Positions 56,700 through 64,000 of a DNA stretch of 64,000 bases are shown here, in pieces; position 1 is the first letter of the stretch, and each line of letters opens with the position of its first letter. The DNA comes from Deltaproteobacteria bacterium. Lineage in GTDB: Bacteria; Desulfobacterota; Binatia; UBA9968. Location: NCBI GenBank assembly GCA_016874755.1, contig VGTH01000004.1, positions 1 through 64,000 of the forward strand. Reading direction: 5' to 3'. The notes below the pieces were generated by a model. It saw only the letters and a program-made list of their open reading frames with translations, had not been told where the DNA came from and made no database searches. The position numbers and the translations under genes were made by a program.

Positions 56700-57731
56700 A
56701 TGGCAGAAGCAGCAAAAATCAATCGTCTAAACATGACCGAAAAAGAGTACGACGGCGCGCCGTCGACCATGTGCAAAGGCTGCGGCCATGATGCCATCTC
56801 GGCGTCGGTGCAGCGCGCGTACTGGGAAAGCAGTATCGACCCGCGCAAGGTCGTCAAGCTGAGCGGCATCGGCTGCTCGTCGAAAACTCCGGCCTATTTC
56901 ATGAGCCAGTCGTTCGGCTTCAACGCGGTGCACGGCAGAATGTCAGCCGTGGCGACCGGTGCCAACTTGGCCAATCACACGCTGATGCCGATCGGCGTCT
57001 CCGGCGACGGCGATACGTCGGCCATCGGTCTCGGCAACTTCTGCCACATGATGCGGCGCAACGTGAACATCACCTACATCATCGAGAACAACGGCGTGTA
57101 CGGCCTCACGAAGGGGCAGTTCTCGGCCACGGCCGACGTCGGCTCGGTCATGAAAGGTGGCAAGGTCAATGATATTCCGGCCATCGACCTGGCGGAATTG
57201 GCGATCACCCTCGGCGCGACTTATATCGCCCGCAGCTTCTCCGGCGACCGCAAACAGCTTGCGCCACTGGTGCAGGGCGCCTTGGCGCATAAAGGCAGCG
57301 CGATTTTGGACGTGATCAGCCCCTGCGTGACATTCAACAACCACGAGGGCTCGACCAAGAGCTTGAAGTACGTAAAAGGTCATTTGGATCCGATTCACGA
57401 CCTCGATTTTGTGCCGCCCTACGAGAATATCGAAGCCGATTACGACGAAGGCACCGACCACGAAGTGAAGATGCACGACGGCTCACGCATCGTTTTGCAC
57501 AAGCTCGGCAAGGACTACGATCCGACCAACAAAGCCAACGCGATTCAGGCGATTCACGCGTCGATCGCGGAAGGTAAGTTTTTGACCGGCTTGATTTTTT
57601 ACAATCCTAACCGCAAATCGTTCACCGACGAGCTAGGCCTATGCGATATGCCTCTGGCGGATTTGGGGCAGGACATGTTGCAGCCGCCAGTGGAAGCGCT
57701 GGAGCGGATTAACTCGGACTTGATGAAGTAG
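56700..57731 (+). CDS. korB: 2-oxoacid:ferredoxin oxidoreductase, beta subunit
   Basis: A 343-residue TPP-binding subunit. Iron-sulfur and TPP elements are visible: MCKGCGHDAI, GIGCSSKTPAYF, and the TPP motif SGDGDTSAIGLGNFCHMMRR with ENNGVYGLTKGQ. Works with the upstream alpha subunit. A bidirectional terminator follows. Confidence 0.93.
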   Translation: MAEAAKINRLNMTEKEYDGAPSTMCKGCGHDAISASVQRAYWESSIDPRKVVKLSGIGCSSKTPAYFMSQSFGFNAVHGRMSAVATGANLANHTLMPIGVSGDGDTSAIGLGNFCHMMRRNVNITYIIENNGVYGLTKGQFSATADVGSVMKGGKVNDIPAIDLAELAITLGATYIARSFSGDRKQLAPLVQGALAHKGSAILDVISPCVTFNNHEGSTKSLKYVKGHLDPIHDLDFVPPYENIEADYDEGTDHEVKMHDGSRIVLHKLGKDYDPTNKANAIQAIHASIAEGKFLTGLIFYNPNRKSFTDELGLCDMPLADLGQDMLQPPVEALERINSDLMK

Positions 57732-57751
57732 ATTTGTTCTAACCAAAACAA

Positions 57752-57787
57752 AAAGGCCCGGCAGGAATCATCCTCCGGGCCTTTCTT
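57752..57787. terminator. Bidirectional terminator korB / cysteine hydrolase
   Basis: Stem AAAGGCCCGG (57752-57761) with CCGGGCCTTT (57775-57784), followed by T-rich sequence on the plus strand and preceded by an A-rich run on the other, between convergent genes. Confidence 0.9.
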
Positions 57788-57805
57788 GTTTATAGGCAAC
57801 CGAAT

Positions 57806-58453
57806 TCATAGGCCGGGTGCTTTGTCCGGCAAGCTTTTCCAAGTGTCGATGATTTCGTTCGCAGACGCGACCATGCCAAAGTGGCGCCGGATATTATCCA
57901 GCGTGCCCAGGTGCAGCTTGGCTTCGTAGGCGGCGGAGCAGTCGTCGATCATCGTTACATAATAGTCGAACATGTAGGCGTCGCGCGCCGTGGTCTCGAC
58001 GCAGACGTTGGTTGCCACGCCGCAGACCAGCACACTCTGAATGTTGCGGGCTTTTAGGACCGTGTTGAGATCGGTGTTGATAAAGGCGCTGTAGCGGTGT
58101 TTGACCACCACCCGCTCGGTGGGCAGCGGCGCGATGCCGTCGTAGAACTCGGCACCCCAGGTCCCCTCGCGGCAGGTGCTGAGCCCGCCTTTTTGTGAGC
58201 TGCGATAGATCCACGACGGCGTGTCGGTCCATTCGCTGTGCGTGGTGCGGATGTAGACGATGGTCAGGCCAATGCGCCGGGCTTCGTCGATCAAGCGCGT
58301 AAGCGGCGTCATGATCGCCATCGCCGCGCTGACGTCCTCGCCGCGCTTGCCGGCGCTGCCGTTGGGGCTGCAGAAATCGTTCTGCACATCGACGACGATT
58401 AGCGCCGCATTTTTCGGATCACAACGCTCTTTCAAAGTGCGTAAGACATCCAT
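57806..58453 (-). CDS. Cysteine hydrolase, isochorismatase family
   Basis: A 215-residue isochorismatase-fold cysteine hydrolase. Catalytic triad Asp22 (VVDVQNDFC), Lys118 (VVVKHRYSAF) and Cys151 (CGVATNVCVETTARDA) is complete, with the usual cis-peptide Val-Ala-Thr before the Cys. Members hydrolyse biuret, N-carbamoylsarcosine, nicotinamide, peroxyureidoacrylate and similar amides; the substrate is not evident. Converges with korB across the terminator. Confidence 0.92.
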   Translation of the reverse strand: MDVLRTLKERCDPKNAALIVVDVQNDFCSPNGSAGKRGEDVSAAMAIMTPLTRLIDEARRIGLTIVYIRTTHSEWTDTPSWIYRSSQKGGLSTCREGTWGAEFYDGIAPLPTERVVVKHRYSAFINTDLNTVLKARNIQSVLVCGVATNVCVETTARDAYMFDYYVTMIDDCSAAYEAKLHLGTLDNIRRHFGMVASANEIIDTWKSLPDKAPGL

Positions 58454-58519
58454 ACAACCTCGGCTTCAAAATCCGAATTTGACAATTGTCCATTTTCCAT
58501 TATCCATTTTCAATTGTTC

Positions 58520-59509
58520 TTAGTGGTCGTGTTTCCGCGCTAACCCGCCATGACCCATCTTCATAATCTCATTGCGGGTGATCTTTTCGCCGGCGATCAG
58601 GCGCGGCAGGAGCGCATCGAAGGCAGTAAACGGATCGTGGAGCACGCAGCCGGACAAGCCCATGACCGGCGTGTCGCCGAGATAAGCCATCAAAAACATC
58701 GAACCCGGCAACACCGGGAAACCATGGGTTTCCACCTTCGCGCCGCTGCGGCGAATGCCTTCCGGCGTTTTGTCGTCCGGATCGACGGACATACCGCCGC
58801 TCACGAGAATAACGTCCGCGCCCGCCTGCTTCGCATCCTTGATATGTCCGGCGATAACGTCCGGATCGTCAGGCGCGAGCTTTACGGATTCAACGCTCGA
58901 GCCAAAGTCCCCAACTTTTTTGCTCACCACCGGGCCGAAGCCGTCTTTAATCCTGCCGGTAAAAACCTCGCTGCCAGTAACCACCAGGTGAATTTTCTTC
59001 GCCGGCATCGGCATGATCGCAACAATCGGTCTGCCTTTGCAGAGCGCTTCGGCTTTCTGCACCAGCTCTTCTTTTACGACGACGGGAATGGTCCGCGTGC
59101 CAGCTACCACGGTTCCTTCACGCACTGGCCGGTCGCCCGGCAATGTTGCGAGCATGAGGTCGCCCAGCGAGTTGAATTGATAGAGCAGCTCGCCGTCCAC
59201 TTTAAGCAAACCACCCATGGTCGCGACGAGATTGATGCGCCCCTCGCTCGGGTCGGTCAGTTTCAAGTTGGCGCCAGCCGCAGCTTTTGCCAAACGCCGC
59301 GCCGCGTCTTCTTCATGCAGCTCATCTTTCTCCAACTCCATGATGTAAATGTTGGCTTTGCCGACGTCTAGCAGCTTCGAGACATCTTCTTGGCGAATGA
59401 TGTGGCCGCGACGAAACGCGGGGCCTTTGTGCTTGCCGGGGATGATCTCTGTGATGTCGTGGGCCAGCGGCATCCCGACCGCCTGTTCAACGGGAATGAC
59501 TTTGAGCAT
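58520..59509 (-). CDS. Molybdopterin-binding-domain protein (MoeA/CinA-like)
   Basis: A 329-residue protein whose C-terminal half is a MoCF/MogA-type molybdopterin-binding domain (KIHLVVTGSEVFTGRIKDGF, VILVSGGMSVDPDDKTPEGI, then VLPGSMFLMAYLGDTPVMGL). The N-terminal part (residues 1-165) resembles part of MoeA but is shorter than MoeA's two-domain N-terminus. It may assist molybdenum-cofactor handling or bind a similar ligand. The gene ends with a His-containing tail KHDH. It is divergent from chrB. Exact role unknown. Confidence 0.85.
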   Translation of the reverse strand: MLKVIPVEQAVGMPLAHDITEIIPGKHKGPAFRRGHIIRQEDVSKLLDVGKANIYIMELEKDELHEEDAARRLAKAAAGANLKLTDPSEGRINLVATMGGLLKVDGELLYQFNSLGDLMLATLPGDRPVREGTVVAGTRTIPVVVKEELVQKAEALCKGRPIVAIMPMPAKKIHLVVTGSEVFTGRIKDGFGPVVSKKVGDFGSSVESVKLAPDDPDVIAGHIKDAKQAGADVILVSGGMSVDPDDKTPEGIRRSGAKVETHGFPVLPGSMFLMAYLGDTPVMGLSGCVLHDPFTAFDALLPRLIAGEKITRNEIMKMGHGGLARKHDH

Positions 59510-59603
59510 TAATGATCTCCGTCGTGAGAATTTCTAAATCTGGTAATCTTGGATTCTATATCACGCCAAATGGTTTTCCAGCACTGCGCCAGCCAAAAAT
59601 CGG

Positions 59604-59640
59604 TTGACTCGCTGATACAGCTATTATAGATACTGATACA
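59604..59640 (+). promoter_or_regulatory. Candidate chrB promoter with direct repeat
   Basis: TTGACT (59604-59609) and TATAGA (59625-59630, 15-base spacer) or TAGATA (59627-59632, 17-base spacer) form a promoter-like pair. CTGATACA occurs at 59612-59619 and again at 59633-59640, exactly 21 bases apart (two helical turns), covering the spacer and the region just after the -10. This is a reasonable operator for a chromate-responsive repressor such as ChrB, but unproven. Confidence 0.5.
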
Positions 59641-59651
59641 CTTTTTATACC

Positions 59652-60629
59652 ATGAACGCGCCACTGGAAGCACGCTGGCTTTTACTGATTCATCAGCTGC
59701 CGCCTAAGCCGGCCTATTTGAGGGTTAAGATTTGGCGCCGTCTGCAGCGGCTCGGCGCTGTGCCGGTGAAAAACGCCGTCTACGCCTTACCCAAAAACGA
59801 ACAGACCCAAGAAGATTTCCAATGGGTGCTGCGCGAGATCGTTCAAGCCGGCGGCGATGCTTCGCTTTGCGATGCTCGATTTATTGAGGGAATTAGCGAC
59901 GATCAACTAGAACAGTTGTTCCGTTGCGCAAGGGAGGACGATTTTCAGCAGATTGGCAAGCAAGCCGCGCGCATCGCGGACCGGGTGTCGAAGAAGCGCA
60001 AATGGCCGGCTGATCAGAAGCGAGCCCTGGCCGTAGAATTGGAGCGGCTGCAAAAACGGCTGGCGGAAATTGTCGCCATCGATTTCTTTGGCGCTTCGGG
60101 ACGCGACGCTGCCGAGCGGCAGCTCTTTGCCTTGGGCGCGCGCTTGCATGAGCCTGGCGATGGCGCGACGGCGGCGAAAGCGAAGCGGCCTATCCAAGAC
60201 TTGAAGCGCCGCACCTGGGTGACGCGTAAAGGCATTCACGTGGACCGCATGGCTAGCGCATGGTTCATTCGGCGTTTTGTCGATACGGAGTCTCAGTTCA
60301 AGTTCGTTAACGCCAAAGGGTACCAACCCCAACCCGAAGAGCTGCGCTTCGACATGTATGAGGCGGAATTTACCCATGAGGGGGACCTGTGCACTCTTGA
60401 GGTCCTGTTCGATCGCGTCGACGTCAAAGACCCGGCCGTCCGAAAAATCGCCGAGATCGTCCACGACATCGATTTGAAGGATGGCAAGTTCGGCCACGAA
60501 GAAACCGCGGGCATCGACCGCCTGATTGCCGGCGTGGCCATGGCGCACAGTGACGACGAGGCGCGCCTGGCCCGCGCCATCGCGCTATTCGACGACTTGT
60601 ACGAGTATTTTAGACGCAAAAGCAGATGA
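59652..60629 (+). CDS. chrB: Chromate resistance regulator/protein ChrB
   Basis: A 325-residue ChrB: N-terminal domain about 1-145 (WLLLIHQLPPKPAYLRVKIW) and C-terminal chromate-resistance domain about 180-320 (RTWVTRKGIHVDRMASAWFI, then VHDIDLKDGKFG). ChrB acts as a chromate-sensing regulator of chr operons in known systems. It heads a same-strand unit with SOD and chrA. Note the histidine and acidic residues (VHDIDL) that may bind metal. The upstream region shows a repeated CTGATACA word. Confidence 0.92.
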   Translation: MNAPLEARWLLLIHQLPPKPAYLRVKIWRRLQRLGAVPVKNAVYALPKNEQTQEDFQWVLREIVQAGGDASLCDARFIEGISDDQLEQLFRCAREDDFQQIGKQAARIADRVSKKRKWPADQKRALAVELERLQKRLAEIVAIDFFGASGRDAAERQLFALGARLHEPGDGATAAKAKRPIQDLKRRTWVTRKGIHVDRMASAWFIRRFVDTESQFKFVNAKGYQPQPEELRFDMYEAEFTHEGDLCTLEVLFDRVDVKDPAVRKIAEIVHDIDLKDGKFGHEETAGIDRLIAGVAMAHSDDEARLARAIALFDDLYEYFRRKSR

Positions 60630-60641
60630 GAGGAGGAAATC

Positions 60642-61235
60642 ATGCCGTACGAAATCAAACCGCTTTCCTGCGACCCAAAGAATCTCCAGGGCCTGTCGGA
60701 AAAACTTGTCCTGAGCCACTACGAAAACAACTACAAAGGCGCGGTCAATCGGCTTAACGCGATCACGGCGCAGCTTGAAACGCTCGATTTCGCCACCGCC
60801 CCCGTGTTCGTCATCAACGGCTTAAAGCGCGAAGAGTTGATCGCCAGCAATTCGATGATCCTCCATGAGCTCTACTTCGACAGTCTCGGCGCCGGCGGCG
60901 CGCCGGCCAGCGCGTTAAGAAACGCTCTTGCGCAAGATTTCGGAAGCGTCGAGAAATGGACGGCGCAGTTTACCGCAATGGGCAAAGCCCTCGGCGGCGG
61001 TTCCGGATGGGTGCTGCTCACCTACTCTCATCGCGATAAGAAACTCCTTAACCAGTGGGCCGCCGATCATTCTTGCAGTTTAGCCGGCGCGACACCCATC
61101 CTTGCGCTCGACATGTATGAGCATTCGTATCACATCGATTTCGGCGCCCAGGCGGCTGCCTACGTCGACGCCTTTATGGCCGACATCAACTGGGATAACG
61201 TCGCTCGTCTGTACAGCGCGAAAACCAGTTCTTAG
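60642..61235 (+). CDS. Fe/Mn superoxide dismutase of the chr operon
   Basis: A 197-residue superoxide dismutase with all four metal ligands: His26, His75, Asp157 and His161 (ALDMYEHSYHIDF). It removes superoxide formed during chromate reduction. The position between chrB and chrA equals that of chrC in known chrBAC operons, so it is the probable chrC. ATG 60642 has GAGGAGG upstream. Iron or manganese cannot be told apart from sequence by eye. Confidence 0.93.
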   Translation: MPYEIKPLSCDPKNLQGLSEKLVLSHYENNYKGAVNRLNAITAQLETLDFATAPVFVINGLKREELIASNSMILHELYFDSLGAGGAPASALRNALAQDFGSVEKWTAQFTAMGKALGGGSGWVLLTYSHRDKKLLNQWAADHSCSLAGATPILALDMYEHSYHIDFGAQAAAYVDAFMADINWDNVARLYSAKTSS

Positions 61236-61252
61236 ATCGAAGGGGTTAAAAT

Positions 61253-62416
61253 ATGTCGCTGGCGGAATTGGTTCGTTATTTTCTCTATCTCGGAACCTTT
61301 GGCTTTGGCGGACCCGTCGCACTCGTCGGCTTCATGCACCGCGATCTAGTCGACAAACAAAAGCGGATCACCGAGGACACCTACAAATTGTCTTTGGCTT
61401 TAGCCCAAATCATGCCTGGTCCGCTCGCAGCGCAAACTGCGATCGCGATTGGTTACTTCGAAGCCGGCATCGTTGGCGCGACGTTGGCGGGAATCGCTTT
61501 TATCCTGCCGTCTTTCCTGATGGTCGTAGGTATCTCACTGGCTTATGTTGCCTATGGCGGACTGTGGTGGATGCAGGCGTTGTTCTATGCGATCGGCGCC
61601 ACCGTGATTGCCATCATTGCCATCTCGGCCTACAAGCTTGCTCGTAGCACCAACAAAAAGGACCCGCTGCTTTGGGGAATTTTTGTTATGTTAGCCGCCG
61701 TCACCGTGTGGGCCCAAGCCGAACTGGCCGAGTTTTTCATTCTTGCCGGCTTGGCGATTCTCTTGATACGCGCCTGGCCCGGGTGGAGAAACGCCATCAT
61801 CGTCACGCTGAGCTGCTTTGCATTGGGTTTGCTTATCTGGTTGATCGGCTCCTCGGTTGCGGCAAGCGGCGCCGCGGGTAAATCGGAAAACCTGCTCGGG
61901 CAAATTCTTTGGTTTTTCACCAAGGCCGGGGCGTTTGTCTTCGGCAGCGGCTTGGCGATCGTGCCGTTCTTGCAGCAAGGGGTGGTGCAGCAGTTCGGTT
62001 GGCTCAACAATCAGCAATTTCTTGACGCGGTCGCTGTGGCAATGATCACCCCGGGGCCGGTGGTCATTACCGTGGCATTCATCGGTTTTCTGGTGGCCGG
62101 CTTGGCGGGATCGATCATGGCCGCCATCGGCATCTTTCTGCCGGTCTACGTTTTTACGATTGTGCCGGCGCCGTGGTTCAAGCGCCACCGTGACAATGCG
62201 CAGCTCAAAGCGTTCGTCGACGGCGCCACCGCGGCGGCCACCGGCGCGATCACCGGCGCGGTCATTGTCCTAGCGACGCGCGCGATCATCGACATTCCGA
62301 CGGCCGTGATCGCGCTCGTCAGTTTAGTTATTTTGTGGAACTACAAGATTCCCGAGCCGGTGATCGTTTCCGTCGCCGCTCTGATCGGATTGGTGCTCTT
62401 CCCAATTTTTCATTGA
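61253..62416 (+). CDS. chrA: Chromate transporter ChrA
   Basis: A 387-residue long-chain CHR transporter that expels chromate across the inner membrane. Two homologous halves are visible: ELVRYFLYLGTFGFGGPVAL... with LAQIMPGPLAAQTAIAIGYF in the first, and ILWFFTKAGAFVFGSGLAIV with AMITPGPVVITVAFIGFLVA in the second. About 10-12 membrane helices are expected. Final gene of chrB-SOD-chrA; it ends six bases before the convergent Ldh-family gene. Confidence 0.95.
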   Translation: MSLAELVRYFLYLGTFGFGGPVALVGFMHRDLVDKQKRITEDTYKLSLALAQIMPGPLAAQTAIAIGYFEAGIVGATLAGIAFILPSFLMVVGISLAYVAYGGLWWMQALFYAIGATVIAIIAISAYKLARSTNKKDPLLWGIFVMLAAVTVWAQAELAEFFILAGLAILLIRAWPGWRNAIIVTLSCFALGLLIWLIGSSVAASGAAGKSENLLGQILWFFTKAGAFVFGSGLAIVPFLQQGVVQQFGWLNNQQFLDAVAVAMITPGPVVITVAFIGFLVAGLAGSIMAAIGIFLPVYVFTIVPAPWFKRHRDNAQLKAFVDGATAAATGAITGAVIVLATRAIIDIPTAVIALVSLVILWNYKIPEPVIVSVAALIGLVLFPIFH

Positions 62417-62422
62417 GTGCGT

Positions 62423-63496
62423 TCATTCCAAATCATACGCCACGCCCAATTCCGTCCCGACGTCGCGGAGTCCTTTGAGCACCGAGCTGTGCAGCGGCAC
62501 ACCGTGCTCGCCGCGCTCGTCGGCGGTTTCGAACTCGATCTCGCCGGCGACGTAGACCCGCTCCTGGCCGGCAATCGGAGTGGTGGATTTCAAATCGCGA
62601 ATCAATCGATCCATGTCGTTTTTGAATTCGGCCGCAGGGCGGAAAGTATCGACTTTAATGGCGCCGAAGAAGTGGCCGCGCGGGTCCTGGTCGGCGTTCA
62701 ACGCCGTGATTGTTCCGGACAAAACTCCACACAAGATTTCGACAAGAATGCCGAGACCATAGCCCTTGTGACTGGCGCCCTCGCGCGTGCTGCCGAGTGG
62801 CAAGAGCTTGCGGGCTTTCTGCGCGACGCGCGGGTCGTTGGTGTTTTCGGCTTTTTCATCGAGCGCCCAGCCATCGGGAATCGGGTTACCTAACCGAGCG
62901 GCCAATTCCAACTTCCCGGCGGCGGCGGTGTTAGTTGCCATGTCGAGCACGAAAGGCCTTTCTCTATTGGTTGGCACGGCGAAGGACATCGGATTAGTGC
63001 CAAACTTCGGATCGCGGCCAAAGGTCGGCACGACGAGCCGGCTCGCGTTGGTCATGGCAATGCCGATCATATCGTGCGGCAGTGCCATCATCGAATAGTA
63101 GGCTGACATACCGTAGTGGCGAGAATTGCGCACGCTGACCATGGCAACGCCGGACTTCTTGGCTTTGTCGATGGCGATCTCCATCGCCCGATGACCGACG
63201 ACCATGCCCATGCCTTTGTCGCCGTCGATCAGTGCCGACGACGGGCTTTCGTTAACGATGCGGATATTGGGCTTGGGCGTCATCGATCCTTCTTTGAGCC
63301 ATTGCACGTACCACGCACTAGGTTGAAAGCGGATGACGCCGTGGGTGTCGACGCCGCGCAGGTCGGAGGCGACCAATACCCTGGCGGCGATCTCTGCATC
63401 GGCGGCGGAGACGCCGAGCTTTTCAAAATTGCGGCTGACGAAGCGCGTAAGTTTTTTATGATCGACCCTGGTCATCCCTGTAGTATCGGTTGCCAT
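62423..63496 (-). CDS. Ldh family (malate/L-sulfolactate-type) oxidoreductase
   Basis: A 357-residue NAD(P)-dependent 2-hydroxyacid dehydrogenase of the MDH2/LDH2 family (not the Rossmann-type LDH). Markers: GVDTHGVIRF, DGDKGMGMVVGHRAMEIAID, SRHYGMSAYYSMMA and DMATNTAAAGKLELAAR. Known activities include malate, ureidoglycolate, sulfolactate and 2,3-diketogulonate oxidation or reduction; the substrate here is unknown. GGAGG lies just before the ATG at 63496, preferred over the longer frame. Confidence 0.88.
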   Translation of the reverse strand: MATDTTGMTRVDHKKLTRFVSRNFEKLGVSAADAEIAARVLVASDLRGVDTHGVIRFQPSAWYVQWLKEGSMTPKPNIRIVNESPSSALIDGDKGMGMVVGHRAMEIAIDKAKKSGVAMVSVRNSRHYGMSAYYSMMALPHDMIGIAMTNASRLVVPTFGRDPKFGTNPMSFAVPTNRERPFVLDMATNTAAAGKLELAARLGNPIPDGWALDEKAENTNDPRVAQKARKLLPLGSTREGASHKGYGLGILVEILCGVLSGTITALNADQDPRGHFFGAIKVDTFRPAAEFKNDMDRLIRDLKSTTPIAGQERVYVAGEIEFETADERGEHGVPLHSSVLKGLRDVGTELGVAYDLE

Positions 63497-63658
63497 GAAG
63501 TCCTCCGATTGAGTTATGGCTGCACAACTATCGTTGGACCGGTTTGCTGTCAAACTCCCTTGACGGTGTCTGGAGGTTTGCCTATCTTACGCTGGCCTTC
63601 GAGATTGACGGAGTGGTGGAGCAATGGAGTATTGGGCCGCACCGAAAGAGGAGTGCTA

Positions 63659-64000
63659 ATGAGAAAAATCTTCGCAATATTGGTCGCGCTGCTGCTGACG
63701 CCGGTTTTTGCGTTGGCTCAGCCGCTGGAAAAAATTCGCGTCGCCCGCTCGTCAGACTCGGCGACGGAAGCGGCGCTCTGGTTCGCCAAGGATGCGGGCT
63801 TGTACGAGAAACACGGTCTGTCGGTCGAGCTGCTGCGCCTGTCCGGCAGCTCGCTGGTGGTCAGCACGATGCTCTCCGGCGAAATGCCTTTTAGCCAAAT
63901 CGGCGCCGCTGCGGTGATCGACGCCAATCTCGCCGGCGGCGATTTGGTGATCATCACGACGCTAATCAAGAACTTCGTTTACTACATCTATAGCCGCCCC
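63659..64000 (+). CDS. NMT1-type ABC substrate-binding protein (partial)
   Basis: The first 114 codons of a periplasmic substrate-binding protein, running off the window. A signal peptide (MRKIFAILVALLLTPVFALA) precedes a mature start QPLEKIRVARSSDS. KDAGLYEKHGLSVELLRLSG and GEMPFSQIGAAAVIDANLAG are typical of the NMT1/TAUT family, which serves import of thiamine precursors, nitrate, sulfonates or aromatic acids. GAGGAG is upstream of the ATG. The decayed gene at 29811 is of the same family. Confidence 0.85.
   Translation, partial: MRKIFAILVALLLTPVFALAQPLEKIRVARSSDSATEAALWFAKDAGLYEKHGLSVELLRLSGSSLVVSTMLSGEMPFSQIGAAAVIDANLAGGDLVIITTLIKNFVYYIYSRP

Overview
The window is a piece of an uncultured-looking, moderately GC-rich bacterial chromosome. 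A Gram-negative, Deltaproteobacteria-like or related soil/sediment lineage (Binatota, Rokubacteria/Methylomirabilota or Tectomicrobia type) is my best guess. That guess rests on CaiB/BaiF CoA-transferases, NMT1-type substrate-binding proteins, dienelactone hydrolases, MmgE/PrpD and a KorAB oxidoreductase occurring together. There is no rRNA and nothing decisive for taxonomy.

Left end to about 12.75 kb is one end of a genomic island. A P4-type tyrosine integrase (11342-12574) sits against the 3' end of a tRNA-Thr(CGU) gene (12742-12817), and the far island end lies outside the window. Its cargo is a MESH1-like alarmone hydrolase with a small partner, an unknown two-gene operon, and a modification/defence-like block. 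That block has an MmeI-type adenine methyltransferase without a visible nuclease motif, a YhcG (DUF1016) PD-(D/E)XK protein, a DEAD/DEAH helicase and a GIY-YIG protein. Beside the integrase lie a duplicated, dead integrase 3' end and a HigB-like toxin cut to its last 44 codons, in front of an intact antitoxin.

13-18 kb is core nitrogen metabolism: amt, glnA and glnB behind a consensus sigma-54 promoter, then hisC and a VOC protein. 18.4-25.3 kb is the most unusual block: a 1,685-residue coiled-coil protein with six tandem 60-residue repeats, followed closely by two single-domain KaiC/RAD55-like ATPases, with a sigma-54-like element 36 bases before the first gene. clpB follows.

28-38 kb holds an MFS exporter, a decayed ABC substrate-binding protein gene, dinB, the haem genes hemE-hemH-hemY, an amidohydrolase, a DD-carboxypeptidase, a dienelactone hydrolase and a methyltransferase.

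38.4-41.6 kb is a degraded accessory patch. Three toxin-antitoxin modules (VapBC-like, Phd/RelE-ParE-like, ParDE-like) each keep an open antitoxin, while each toxin is broken by a stop codon or single-base indel. A truncated HD phosphohydrolase follows. With the HigBA remnant in the island, all four TA loci in the window have a broken toxin and an open antitoxin.

41.6-64 kb is mainly metabolism and housekeeping: a BaiN-type flavoprotein, two tandem CaiB/BaiF CoA-transferases separated by an 83-base palindromic element, MmgE/PrpD, a second dienelactone hydrolase and a bicupin. Then come Ste24-like protease, clpA and clpS, a CBS-domain protein, korAB, a cysteine hydrolase, a molybdopterin-binding-domain protein, a chromate-resistance operon (chrB, superoxide dismutase, chrA), an Ldh-family dehydrogenase and the start of an NMT1-type substrate-binding protein.
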